A DNA stretch of 64,000 nt from Mesorhizobium sp. CAU 1732 (GTDB taxonomy: Bacteria; Pseudomonadota; Alphaproteobacteria; Rhizobiales; Rhizobiaceae), in the NCBI RefSeq assembly GCF_039888675.1, contig NZ_JBDQQR010000001.1:1116001-1180000 (forward strand). The letters run 5' to 3'. The translations under genes were made by a program, and so were the position numbers. This document shows positions 25,514 through 34,068 of the stretch, piece after piece. The notes under the pieces are model-generated. The model saw nothing but the letters and a program-made list of their open reading frames with translations. It did no database searches and was not told the DNA's origin. How positions within the stretch are numbered: position 1 is the first letter of the stretch; each line of letters begins with the position of its first letter.

Positions 25514-25872
25514 CCCTGAATGTTCGCACGGGGCCCCCTGCCGCACTTCTTGCCGCTTTGAGAGCTGAACCTTGCAGGAGTTGAGCGATGAGGCAAGTGC
25601 GGTGCGCGCGCTGCAAGCATTGGTCAGAATTCAATAGAATTGATCGGTGGAATTGTCGGTCGCCATGACCTTATCGTGATCTGGATTTCGATGCGGCACT
25701 GACAAATCCCTCCGCGAGGCGATCAGGTTCGCCTGACGGAGTGTCAAGATTTGGAGAGGATTGACCGGGCGATGCCGAGAGGCGCGTCGTGTGGGCGATC
25801 TTGCAACGCTCTCCGCCGCATGGAGAAGCGGTCGACCGCCCTGATGGTCGATCCATATCGGCGGGGGTGAGC
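25514..25872. other. Intergenic region between the two-component system and the autotransporter
   Basis: 359 bp with lower GC in its middle part. It must hold the divergent promoters, but no convincing -35/-10 pair was recognised. The only other item is the 26-codon ORF at 25588-25668. An in-frame GTG at 25789 could extend the autotransporter by 28 residues. Confidence 0.5.
25588..25668 (+). CDS. Possible 26-residue CxxC micro-ORF
   Basis: AGGAG lies 7 bases before an ATG that opens a 26-codon frame starting MRQVRCARCKHWSEF, with a CxxC pair and a third Cys in RWNCRSP. Position and ribosome site are good. There is no homology I recognise, and the size is near the level expected by chance. 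Confidence 0.3.
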   Translation: MRQVRCARCKHWSEFNRIDRWNCRSP

Positions 25873-28800
25873 ATGACGTTTCGCGGTGGACGCCGGAACA
25901 TCGTCACTGATGGCGGCAAGGGGTGTCCTGTCAAATCGCCATTGTCCCGGCTCGTGCTCTTCCTGGCGCTTCTATTTTCCGGGCTCGGTCTTGCCGCATC
26001 GGCACAAGCGCAGACGGCCATCGTCACATGGGATGAACCGGTACCGGTCTCGGCCATGGGGGGGCCTAGCGGTATGCTGAGCAGCGGCGATGCCGTGGAC
26101 GTCGGCACGATTGTCGCGTTCAGGATCGATGTCCTCACCGGGATGACGTATCGCAGTCCGCCGAGTGGTTGCGACATCTCCCATGACGATGGAGACACGT
26201 GGCGCGCCACCATAACCGAGACATGCCACATCACCATCCAAACCAGTGCTATTACGATGTTCGCTATCGGGCCGACCGAGGTCGCGCTCGGCGAAAACTA
26301 CACCAACAATGTCATTGTAAGCGGCGGCAACAGCCCATTCACCTTTACGCTGGCGTCTGGAGAACTGCCGGATGGCATCAGGCTTTCCGATCGCGGCACG
26401 CTGTCGGGAGCGCCGAGAGAAGAAGGACGTTTCGATTTCGCAATTCGCGCGACAAATGAATACGGGCATTTCGGCACACAGTTTTTCACGCTGACGGTCC
26501 TCGGCGCGGGCGCCGCGCCAACGATTACCAACGTCTCGCCGTCCACAGGCCCGGCGGAGGGTGGCACCAGCGTGGTCATCACCGGCACGAACCTGACCGA
26601 TGCGACGGCGGTGACTTTCGGCGGTGCCCCGGCGGCCAGCTTCGCGGTGATCACCGATACGGCGATCACCGCCATAACTGAAGCGCATGCGGAAGGTCCG
26701 GTCGACGTGGCGGTGACGACACCCGACGGCAGCGCCACCGCGGCAGGCGCATTCACCTATGACGCTCCCGTGGTGCTGTCGCTGTCGATCGACGACGTTT
26801 CCGTTGTCGAGGGCGATTCCGGCAGCACCTTTGTCACCTTCAACGTAACGCTCGATCGGACCGTGCCGCAGTTTAGGGAGGTGACATTCGATATCGCCAC
26901 GGCTGACGGTACAGCCACCGCAGGGGTCGACTACGTGGCCCTCAGCGGCACCGGCGTCAGCATCGGTCCGGGGTCTATCGGCGGGCCTGTCACGGTACAG
27001 ATACTCGGCGACACACTCAGCGAACCGAACGAAACCTTCTTCGTGAACGTAACCAATGTCGTCGGAGCGACGGTGGTCGACGGCCAGGGAGTGGGGACGA
27101 TCGTCGACAACGATACGTCGGCAGCGCCGACCGTCTCGTGGTCCGTATCGGGGGGAACGTCAACCAATGCGACCGCGACCGTAGGAGGGGCGCCGCTCAT
27201 GTCGGGCGATCCTGTTCCTCTGAATTCGGTCGTCGAGTTTCTGGTCCTGCCGGCAAATGGGGGTACCTATACCGAAGCCCCGACAGGTTGCGAAGTGCAG
27301 TACGTCAGCAGTAGCGCCAGTGGCGATCTCTGGCGAACCGGGCTGATCACCGTGGATTGTGCGGTCTCGTTCACGGTCCGGTGGGTCGAGATGTTGCCCC
27401 CTAGCCAAAATGGCTTGGCCGCCACGCGCGGCCAAGCCTATAGTGTGCAGTTCACGATCGGGAACGATTATGGGCCCTTCACAGACTGGTCGTGGTTGCA
27501 AACTGTGGGAAGTTTGCCCGCCGGCCTGAGCCTGGATAGCGCGACAGGCCTGCTCTCTGGAACACCGGCTGAAACGGGAACTTTTACTTTCGTTGTCGAC
27601 ACCAGGAATGGCGCGGGACATCACGATTTCTTGGGATACACGCTGACGGTCGCCGAGCCTGCGCCAACGATCACCAGCATCTCGCCGACCAGCGGCCCGA
27701 CGGCCGGTGGCACGAGTGTCGTCATCACCGGCACCAACTTGACCGGGGCGACGGGGGTGACTTTCGGCAGCACGGCGGTGATAAGCTTCACGGTCGACAG
27801 CGCCACGCAGATCACCGCCACGACATCGGCGCATGCGGAAGGCGCGGTCGACGTGGCCGTGACCACGCCCGGCGGCAGCGCTACCGCGGCGGGTGCGTTC
27901 ACCTATGAGGTGCCTGCCTCGAACGACGCCAGTCTTTCAAACCTCTTGACTAGCGCCGGCACTCTGAATCCGGCCTTTGCTCCCAGCACCACTGGCTACA
28001 CGGTGTCCGTTCCGAGCGCCGTCAGTTCGCTAACCCTGACTCCGACGGTCGCGGATGCCGGTGCGACGATCACCGTCAACGGCCAAAGCGTCACATCGGG
28101 ATCGGCTTCATCGGGGATTTTACTCGTAACTGGCGACACAGCCATCACGGTTGTCGTGACGGCACAGGACAGGACGACGACAAGAACCTATACAGTCACT
28201 GTCACACGCGCCGAACCAACGATCACCCTCGGCCCGAACGCGCTGCCGGGCGGATCGGCGGGCAGCGGCTATGGGCCGGTGACCCTGACGGCCAATGGCG
28301 GCACAGGGCCTTACAGTTTCGAGGTGACGGCCGGCAACCTGCCTGCAGGATTGTCGTTCAGCATCGGCGGAGAGTTCAATGGCACCCCAACCGTGGCCGG
28401 AAGCTTTACGTTCACGGTAACCGCAACCGACGACAACGGATTCACCGGCACCCGCGAGTACACGCTCGCCATCGACGCGCCAACGATCACGATCGGTCCA
28501 GACACACTGCCGGGCGGATCTGCAGGCGTGACCTATGGACCGGTCGCCATGACCGCCGATGGCGGCGAAGCACCCTACGCCTTCACCGTGACGACCGGCG
28601 ATCTGCCTGAGGGCCTGTCGCTCGCCACGACCGGCGACCTTGGCGGTACGCCGACCGAGGCCGGAAGCTTCACCTTCACGGTGACCGCAACGGACGACAA
28701 CGACTTCACCGGCGCCCGTGAGTACACGCTGGCCATCGATGCGCCGGCGATTTCGATCGATCCAGACGCGCTTGCGGACGGTGTGGCTGGCTCAGCCTAT

Positions 28801-31800
28801 GGACCGGTGGCCATGACCGCCGAGGGCGGCGAAGCACCCTACGCTTTCATCGTGACTACTGGCGATCTGCCCGAGGGCCTGTCGCTCGCCACGACCGGCG
28901 AGCTCAACGGTACGCCAACCGAGGCTGGCAACTTCACCTTTACCGTAACCGCAACCGACGACAACGGATTCACCGGCACCCTCGAGTACACGCTGGCCAT
29001 CGATGCGCCGACGATTACGATCAGTCCAGACACACTGCCGGGCGGATCGGCAGGCGTGGCCTATGGACCGGTCGCCATGACCGCCGATGGCGGCGAAGCA
29101 CCCTACGCCTTCACCGTGACGACTGGCGATCTGCCTGAGGGTCTGTCGCTCGCCACGACCGGCGAGCTCAGCGGCATGCCAACCGAGGCCGGAAGCTTCA
29201 CCGTCACCGTGACGGCAACCGACGACAACGACTTCACCGGCACCCGCGAGTACACGCTGGCCGTCGATGCGCCGACGATCTTGATCGATCCAGAGGTGCT
29301 TGCGGATGGTGTGGCCGGCTCGGCCTATGGACCGGTGGCCCTGACTGCCGACGGCGGCACCGGGCCTTACGGTTTCAAGGTGACGGCTGGAGACCTGCCC
29401 GAGGGTCTGTCGCTCGCCACGACCGGCGAAATCACGGGCACACCGAACGAGACTGGCAGCTTCACCTTCACGGTAACGGCCACCGACGACAACGACTTCA
29501 CCGGCACCGGTGAGTACACACTGGCCGTCGATGCACCGACGATTTCGATCGATCCCGACATGCTTGCGGACGGGATGGCCGGCTCGGCCTATGGGCCCTT
29601 GGCACTGACCGCTGACGGCGGCAACGAGCCTTACAGTTTCGAGGTGACGGCCGGCAACCTGCCTGCAGGATTGTCGCTCAGCATCGGCGGAGAGTTTAAT
29701 GGCACCCCAACCGTGGCCGGAAGCTTTACCTTCACGCTAACCGCAACCGACGACAACGGATTCACCGGCACCCGCGAGTACACACTCGCCATCAACGCAC
29801 CGACGATCACGATCGGTCCAGATGTGCTGCCGGGCGGTGTGGCAGGCTCGGCCTATGGACCGGTGGCCGTAACCGCCGATGGCGGCGAAGCACCCTACGC
29901 CTTTACCGTGACGACCGGCGATCTGCCTGAGGGTCTGTCGCTCGCCACGACCGGGGAGCTTAGCGGTACGCCGACCAAGGCCGGAAGCTTCACCTTCACC
30001 GTGACGGCAATCGACGACAACGACTTCACCGGCACCCGTGAGTACACGCTCGCCATCGACGCGCCGGCAATCGCGATTGATCCGGACATGCTGCCGAACG
30101 GGATGGCCGGCTCGGCCTATGGACCGGTGGCCCTGATCGCCGACGGTGGCACCGAGCCTCACGGTTTCAAGGTGACGGTTGGAGACCTGCCCGCAGGACT
30201 GTCACTCGGCACTGACGGCAAACTCAGCGGTACCCCAACCAAGGCCGGAAGCTTCGCCTTCACCGTGACCGCTACAGACGAAAACGGATTCACCGGGTCG
30301 CGGCAACTCTCGCTGTCGCTCAGCGCCCCTGAGATCGAAATATCGGTGCCGCCATTGCCTGACGGCAGGGTCAATGCAGTCTATGAAGTGGTGCAGCTGT
30401 CTGCCTCAGGAGGCACCGCGCCCTACCAGTTCGCCGTGACCGGGGGGGGCCTGCCTGAAGGCATCGTCCTTGCGGCTAACGGCGCATTGTCCGGGACGCC
30501 AACGGAAGCCGGCGACTTCTCGGCCACGGTGACGGCCACCGATGGTCTCGGTTTCACCGGTACTGCCAATCTTTCCATCAAGATCCGGAACCTCAATGTT
30601 CCGGTCGCCCGGGACATGACATTGGAGGTCATGGCAGGAACCAGCGGCTCTATTGATCTCACGAAAGGAGCGACCAACGGCCCGTTCACCCGAGCCGATA
30701 TTGCTGTCTATCCCGCGACCGAGGCAGGCAAGGCATCCGTCAGGGGCGATCGCGCTGCCTACATGCTGGATTTCGCGGCTGCCGGCACCTTCGCGGGATC
30801 GGCAAGCCTGCAATACACGCTGTCGAACGCAGATGGGCGCTCGGCCCCAGCGACGGTGACACTCAATATCATCGCGCGCCCCGATCCGTCGCAGGATCCC
30901 GAGGTAATCGGCCTTTTGACGGCTCAGGCAGAGGCGGCGAAGCGCTTCGCCAGGACGCAGACGGATAATTTCAACCGCCGCCTTGAGCAGCTTCACGACG
31001 AAGGCGAGCGCCGGCGCAATTCGATGAGCGTCAATATCGGCCTTACGCAGCGCGATTCAGATCGGGCAGCCTATGCTGAGGAAGACGAACGCGATCCGGT
31101 CGCGGACGCCTTCCGCAGGATGGACGCCGGCAAAAAGGAAAGCGAGACGCCTGCTTCCGGTTCTGCCGACTACAATCCTCTCGGCAACTTCGCGGTCTGG
31201 TCGGGCGGCTATGTCAATTTTGCGGAAAGCGACAACGGAAGCATCGATCTCGACAGCACGCTGGTAGGCGTTTCCGGGGGCGTGGACTATCGCTTCACTC
31301 CCAAATTCGTGGGCGGCCTCGGCTTCGGTTACGGCCGTGACAAGACCGATGTCGGGGGCAATGGAACGGAAAGCCGTGGGCGGGCATGGTCCATGGCCGC
31401 CTATGGCAGCTACAAGCCGACGCCTGAGATATTCATCGACGGCCTGATTGGCTACGGCCTCATGGATTTCGACAGCCGCCGCTATGTCACGGCAACTGGA
31501 GATTTCGCCACGGGATCGCGCGGCGGGCAGCAGATCTTCGGTTCGCTGACAGCCGGCTACGAATATCGTCAGGACCGCTGGCTGCTCTCGCCATATGGAA
31601 GACTGGAAGCCTCTCGCTCCAAACTCGATGCTTTTACGGAGAGCGCCGGCGGCATATGGGGCCTGACCTATGGCGACCAGACCATCGACACGCTTTCCGG
31701 CATCCTTGGGCTTCGGCTCGAATACGCGTTGCCGATGGACTGGGGCGTCTTCAAACCTCGCGCCAGGCTCGAATACACCCACGATTTCGAGGAATCGAGC

Positions 31801-32010
31801 CGCGCGAGCCTTGGCTACGCCGATATCGGCACGCTGCCGTATTCAATCGATATCGATCAGTTCTCCAGGGACCACCTGACAATCGGACTGGGCTTCGACG
31901 CACAGATCGGCGACGCCTGGAACCTCGGTTTCGACTACCAGACCGCCTATGGAAGCGGCGGGCAAAGTCAGGAGCACACGTTAGCAGTCAAGATAGGAGC
32001 CCGTTTCTGA
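25873..32010 (+). CDS. Giant autotransporter adhesin with TIG, Calx-beta, cadherin-like and nine Ig-like repeats
   Basis: A protein of 2045 residues. The extended signal peptide has its hydrophobic core at LVLFLALLFSGLGLAASAQA (about 30-49). Domain order: Ig-like module; IPT/TIG (about 214-298); Calx-beta (about 300-418, DGTATAGVDY, EPNETF, VGTIVDND); a second Ig-like module (to about 590); second TIG (about 596-680); cadherin-like sandwich (about 683-780). Nine tandem 88-residue putative-Ig repeats (781-1572) follow, then a linker with a coiled segment. The C-terminal autotransporter barrel (about 1765-2045) ends in KIGARF. The passenger would be displayed or released at the surface by type V secretion, most likely for adhesion or aggregation. 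The start ATG 25873 follows GGGGGTGAG. Confidence 0.93.
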   Translation: MTFRGGRRNIVTDGGKGCPVKSPLSRLVLFLALLFSGLGLAASAQAQTAIVTWDEPVPVSAMGGPSGMLSSGDAVDVGTIVAFRIDVLTGMTYRSPPSGCDISHDDGDTWRATITETCHITIQTSAITMFAIGPTEVALGENYTNNVIVSGGNSPFTFTLASGELPDGIRLSDRGTLSGAPREEGRFDFAIRATNEYGHFGTQFFTLTVLGAGAAPTITNVSPSTGPAEGGTSVVITGTNLTDATAVTFGGAPAASFAVITDTAITAITEAHAEGPVDVAVTTPDGSATAAGAFTYDAPVVLSLSIDDVSVVEGDSGSTFVTFNVTLDRTVPQFREVTFDIATADGTATAGVDYVALSGTGVSIGPGSIGGPVTVQILGDTLSEPNETFFVNVTNVVGATVVDGQGVGTIVDNDTSAAPTVSWSVSGGTSTNATATVGGAPLMSGDPVPLNSVVEFLVLPANGGTYTEAPTGCEVQYVSSSASGDLWRTGLITVDCAVSFTVRWVEMLPPSQNGLAATRGQAYSVQFTIGNDYGPFTDWSWLQTVGSLPAGLSLDSATGLLSGTPAETGTFTFVVDTRNGAGHHDFLGYTLTVAEPAPTITSISPTSGPTAGGTSVVITGTNLTGATGVTFGSTAVISFTVDSATQITATTSAHAEGAVDVAVTTPGGSATAAGAFTYEVPASNDASLSNLLTSAGTLNPAFAPSTTGYTVSVPSAVSSLTLTPTVADAGATITVNGQSVTSGSASSGILLVTGDTAITVVVTAQDRTTTRTYTVTVTRAEPTITLGPNALPGGSAGSGYGPVTLTANGGTGPYSFEVTAGNLPAGLSFSIGGEFNGTPTVAGSFTFTVTATDDNGFTGTREYTLAIDAPTITIGPDTLPGGSAGVTYGPVAMTADGGEAPYAFTVTTGDLPEGLSLATTGDLGGTPTEAGSFTFTVTATDDNDFTGAREYTLAIDAPAISIDPDALADGVAGSAYGPVAMTAEGGEAPYAFIVTTGDLPEGLSLATTGELNGTPTEAGNFTFTVTATDDNGFTGTLEYTLAIDAPTITISPDTLPGGSAGVAYGPVAMTADGGEAPYAFTVTTGDLPEGLSLATTGELSGMPTEAGSFTVTVTATDDNDFTGTREYTLAVDAPTILIDPEVLADGVAGSAYGPVALTADGGTGPYGFKVTAGDLPEGLSLATTGEITGTPNETGSFTFTVTATDDNDFTGTGEYTLAVDAPTISIDPDMLADGMAGSAYGPLALTADGGNEPYSFEVTAGNLPAGLSLSIGGEFNGTPTVAGSFTFTLTATDDNGFTGTREYTLAINAPTITIGPDVLPGGVAGSAYGPVAVTADGGEAPYAFTVTTGDLPEGLSLATTGELSGTPTKAGSFTFTVTAIDDNDFTGTREYTLAIDAPAIAIDPDMLPNGMAGSAYGPVALIADGGTEPHGFKVTVGDLPAGLSLGTDGKLSGTPTKAGSFAFTVTATDENGFTGSRQLSLSLSAPEIEISVPPLPDGRVNAVYEVVQLSASGGTAPYQFAVTGGGLPEGIVLAANGALSGTPTEAGDFSATVTATDGLGFTGTANLSIKIRNLNVPVARDMTLEVMAGTSGSIDLTKGATNGPFTRADIAVYPATEAGKASVRGDRAAYMLDFAAAGTFAGSASLQYTLSNADGRSAPATVTLNIIARPDPSQDPEVIGLLTAQAEAAKRFARTQTDNFNRRLEQLHDEGERRRNSMSVNIGLTQRDSDRAAYAEEDERDPVADAFRRMDAGKKESETPASGSADYNPLGNFAVWSGGYVNFAESDNGSIDLDSTLVGVSGGVDYRFTPKFVGGLGFGYGRDKTDVGGNGTESRGRAWSMAAYGSYKPTPEIFIDGLIGYGLMDFDSRRYVTATGDFATGSRGGQQIFGSLTAGYEYRQDRWLLSPYGRLEASRSKLDAFTESAGGIWGLTYGDQTIDTLSGILGLRLEYALPMDWGVFKPRARLEYTHDFEESSRASLGYADIGTLPYSIDIDQFSRDHLTIGLGFDAQIGDAWNLGFDYQTAYGSGGQSQEHTLAVKIGARF
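28213..30588 (+). repeat. Nine tandem 264-bp repeats encoding Ig-like domains
   Basis: Units begin at 28213, 28477, 28741, 29005, 29269, 29533, 29797, 30061 and 30325, all exactly 264 bp (88 codons) with no length variation. The core is GPVAMTADGGEAPYAF, then LPEGLSLATTGELSGTPTEA and TVTATDDNDFTGTREYTLAI. Units 1-8 are highly similar at the DNA level. Unit 9 is more diverged, and 8 is intermediate. Confidence 0.97.
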
Positions 32011-32261
32011 GGCTTCAGCAAGGTGTTCTGGGCGAGACCGGCACCATTCCACCATCAAGGTGGTGGCGCAGCTAAAATAAGCAAGGGGAGCGATTGTTGC
32101 ACACGGGTGGCGCAGATGGTGTTCCCAATGAGTCGCCCAGCCAAGCATCCGACGTGAGGCGCGGCACATATTTTCAAATTGATTAAACGCGTTAAGGTCT
32201 CGATAACCGTGGCCTGCCACCTTGCGCGGCAGTCCGGGGGGCTTCTCGAAAGAGGAACCCT

Positions 32262-32345
32262 ATGCTTGAACGATACCTGAACTACGCTGGCATCGCCTTC
32301 ATAGTTGCCTGCTCGATTGCGTTCTTCCTTACCGCTCAAGCTTGA
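32262..32345 (+). CDS. Possible small membrane protein, 27 residues
   Basis: ATG preceded by AGAGGA opens a 27-codon frame, MLERYLNYAGIAFIVACSIA and a short tail, that forms one complete transmembrane helix. Composition and ribosome site are those of a real micro-protein. There is no known homologue in my memory. Its last codons and stop form the left half of a 20-bp palindrome. Confidence 0.4.
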   Translation: MLERYLNYAGIAFIVACSIAFFLTAQA

Positions 32346-32350
32346 GCGGT
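32331..32350. repeat. 20-bp perfect palindrome
   Basis: ACCGCTCAAG followed directly by its exact reverse complement CTTGAGCGGT, overlapping the stop of the micro-ORF. There is no T-run. It could be a dyad operator, or by RNA folding a short hairpin for the micro-ORF transcript. Confidence 0.6.
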
Positions 32351-32469
32351 GCTGCCGTCGCTTGCCCATTTCACCCCTCAGCCTCGCGCAGATTGGCGCG
32401 ACCGTTGCGAAGACGCGCACGACGTGCACAATCGGAACCGGCACGGAAGGGTAGGGAACGTTCGAGGGC

Positions 32470-32982
32470 ATGACGGCCTCCACGAATCGACGATCGCTTA
32501 TCGCCACAGGCACGGCCTGTGTGCTCGCGCTTATCTGCGGATCGGGGTGGGCCGCCTACCAGATGCAGGCCCGGTCGGGTGCGCAGGACACGTTCCTCTC
32601 ATGGGACGACCCCCAAATCGTTTCGGCCGGCATGCCGCTCTATGAGCAGAATTGTGCTGCCTGCCATGGCTCGCTCAAAGTTGGCGCGCCCCCGGCGGCC
32701 GGCGCGACCAGGCACGACGCGACCGGCCATACCTGGCAGCACCCTGACTACGCGCTGTTCCAGCTCATTCGCGATGGTGTCGCCGTCGCCTCGTGCATGC
32801 CGGTGGACGAGAAGGACATGCCGCGCTTTGCGTCGATTCTGAACGACGCCGAGCTCGTCGCGGTGCTCTCCTACATCAAGTCGACCTGGCCGCAGGACAT
32901 CCGTGACCATCACGACAAGGTCAACAAGATGTATGCCGGCTACAACCGCGCCGTAGGTGACATCATCACGGCTGGAAACTGA
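32470..32982 (+). CDS. Mono-haem c-type cytochrome, membrane-anchored or periplasmic
   Basis: A 170-residue protein. A hydrophobic signal or anchor (about 9-29, LIATGTACVLALICG) is followed by a class I cytochrome c domain with haem-attachment CAACH (NCAACHGS, near residue 61). The methionine ligand is probably in VASCMPVDEKDMP. The fold continues with LSYIKSTWPQDI. It probably shuttles electrons in the periplasm. No oxidase or dehydrogenase gene is adjacent, so the partner is unknown. GAGGGC precedes ATG. Confidence 0.9.
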   Translation: MTASTNRRSLIATGTACVLALICGSGWAAYQMQARSGAQDTFLSWDDPQIVSAGMPLYEQNCAACHGSLKVGAPPAAGATRHDATGHTWQHPDYALFQLIRDGVAVASCMPVDEKDMPRFASILNDAELVAVLSYIKSTWPQDIRDHHDKVNKMYAGYNRAVGDIITAGN

Positions 32983-33147
32983 TCTCGCGGCGTTCTCACC
33001 TGTCGCCAATCTCGGAACATAGTTGTCGGCGATGAGTTGCTTTCATGAGGCGATTGGCGAGCCATATCCGATGCTTGCCGGCAATTCGCGCGTTTGAACG
33101 AAGGGATACATCTCCACCGATGGCGAGCAGGTTTTCACATCGTCGGC

Positions 33148-34026
33148 ATGTCGAACTCTGACACCGACGCGACATCGCCGGGTGTCGGGCGCGGTCGTAT
33201 CGTGAAGCGTGTGCTGGCCGCGATCGGTGTTCTTGGGGCTATGAGTGTCGCTGCGCTCGCCGTCGTCCCCGAGCATATCCTCTATCGCCAACGCCTCCTG
33301 TTCAGCATCCTCGATCTGAAGGCCGAAGCTCCGCTCCAGGCGCTGGATTATCGAACCTATGATGGGCTCACGCTGCGCTCATGGTACATCCCGCCGCGCG
33401 ACGATCGTCCGATGATCGTGTTCTTCGCTGGTCGTGATGGCGACATCTTGCGCAAGCCGCAACATCTGATGGAATTGACCAAGATCGGCTATGGCCTGAT
33501 CCTGGTCGGGTATCGCGGCTATGGTGGGAACCCCGGCTGGCCAAACGAAGCTGACATGTATCTCGATGCGTCGTCATTGCTCGTGCAGGCGCGCGATGCC
33601 GGCCTGGAAGGCACCGGTTTCGTGCTCTACGGATACTCGATGGGTTCGGCCTTCGCGGCCAACGCGGCCGCCCATTCAAGGCCGCTCGCGCTCATTCTGG
33701 AAGCGCCGATCAGCAATTTCCTCGACGCGGTGAGGCAGCAGGCGGGTCTCGTGCCGTCATGGCTCGTCCGGACACGGTTCGACAACGTCACCCGTGTCTC
33801 CGAGGTGCAGGCGCCGGTCCTTCTGATGGCGGGCGGGCAGGATGCCATCACGCCGCCATGGTTCGCCCTGTCGCTGGCGGCGGCCAATCCGAACTTCGCT
33901 CAGGTGAAGGTCTTCGAGGAGGCCAATCATTTCAGCATCATCCGGCTTGGGGGGCGCAACACCGTCGCCGACTTCCTCGCCGAGATCGAAAAGCGCAACG
34001 AGCAGCAGCAGCTGCCCACCGCATAA
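33148..34026 (+). CDS. Alpha/beta hydrolase with N-terminal membrane anchor
   Basis: A 292-residue protein. A membrane helix at about 20-42 (RVLAAIGVLGAMSVAALAVV) is followed by an alpha/beta-hydrolase of the FrsA/BEM46 kind. The nucleophile elbow is GYSMGSA, the oxyanion strand MIVFFAGRDGD, the acid near AGGQDAITPP and the catalytic His in EEANHFSII. An in-frame TTG at 33094 would add 18 residues and is less likely than ATG 33148. The substrate is not inferable. The gene faces the TRAP operon and shares a bidirectional terminator with it. Confidence 0.9.
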   Translation: MSNSDTDATSPGVGRGRIVKRVLAAIGVLGAMSVAALAVVPEHILYRQRLLFSILDLKAEAPLQALDYRTYDGLTLRSWYIPPRDDRPMIVFFAGRDGDILRKPQHLMELTKIGYGLILVGYRGYGGNPGWPNEADMYLDASSLLVQARDAGLEGTGFVLYGYSMGSAFAANAAAHSRPLALILEAPISNFLDAVRQQAGLVPSWLVRTRFDNVTRVSEVQAPVLLMAGGQDAITPPWFALSLAAANPNFAQVKVFEEANHFSIIRLGGRNTVADFLAEIEKRNEQQQLPTA

Positions 34027-34030
34027 GAAA

Positions 34031-34056
34031 ACGCCCCGGAGTCTCCTCCGGGGCGT
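34031..34056. terminator. Bidirectional terminator between hydrolase and dctP
   Basis: A perfect 11-bp stem ACGCCCCGGAG/CTCCGGGGCGT with a TCTC loop. On the minus strand it is followed by TTTTCTT, ideal for dctP; on the plus strand the tail is CTCTGCTT. Confidence 0.85.
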
Positions 34057-34068
34057 CTCTGCTTCCGC

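Larger units (their letters stand above)
32011..32469. other. Intergenic region after the autotransporter
   Basis: 459 bp containing the micro-ORF at 32262-32345 and the palindrome at 32331-32350. No terminator with a T-run is visible for the autotransporter; the hairpin CCACC/GGTGG near 32050 is weak. Confidence 0.5.

Noticed and set aside
25789..25872. Upstream GTG start of the autotransporter
   Set aside because: It adds 28 polar residues before the signal peptide and has no ribosome site; ATG 25873 follows GGGGGTGAG.
28213..30588. Repeat array considered as a CRISPR or minisatellite
   Set aside because: Units are 264 bp, in frame, encode Ig-like domains and have no spacers.
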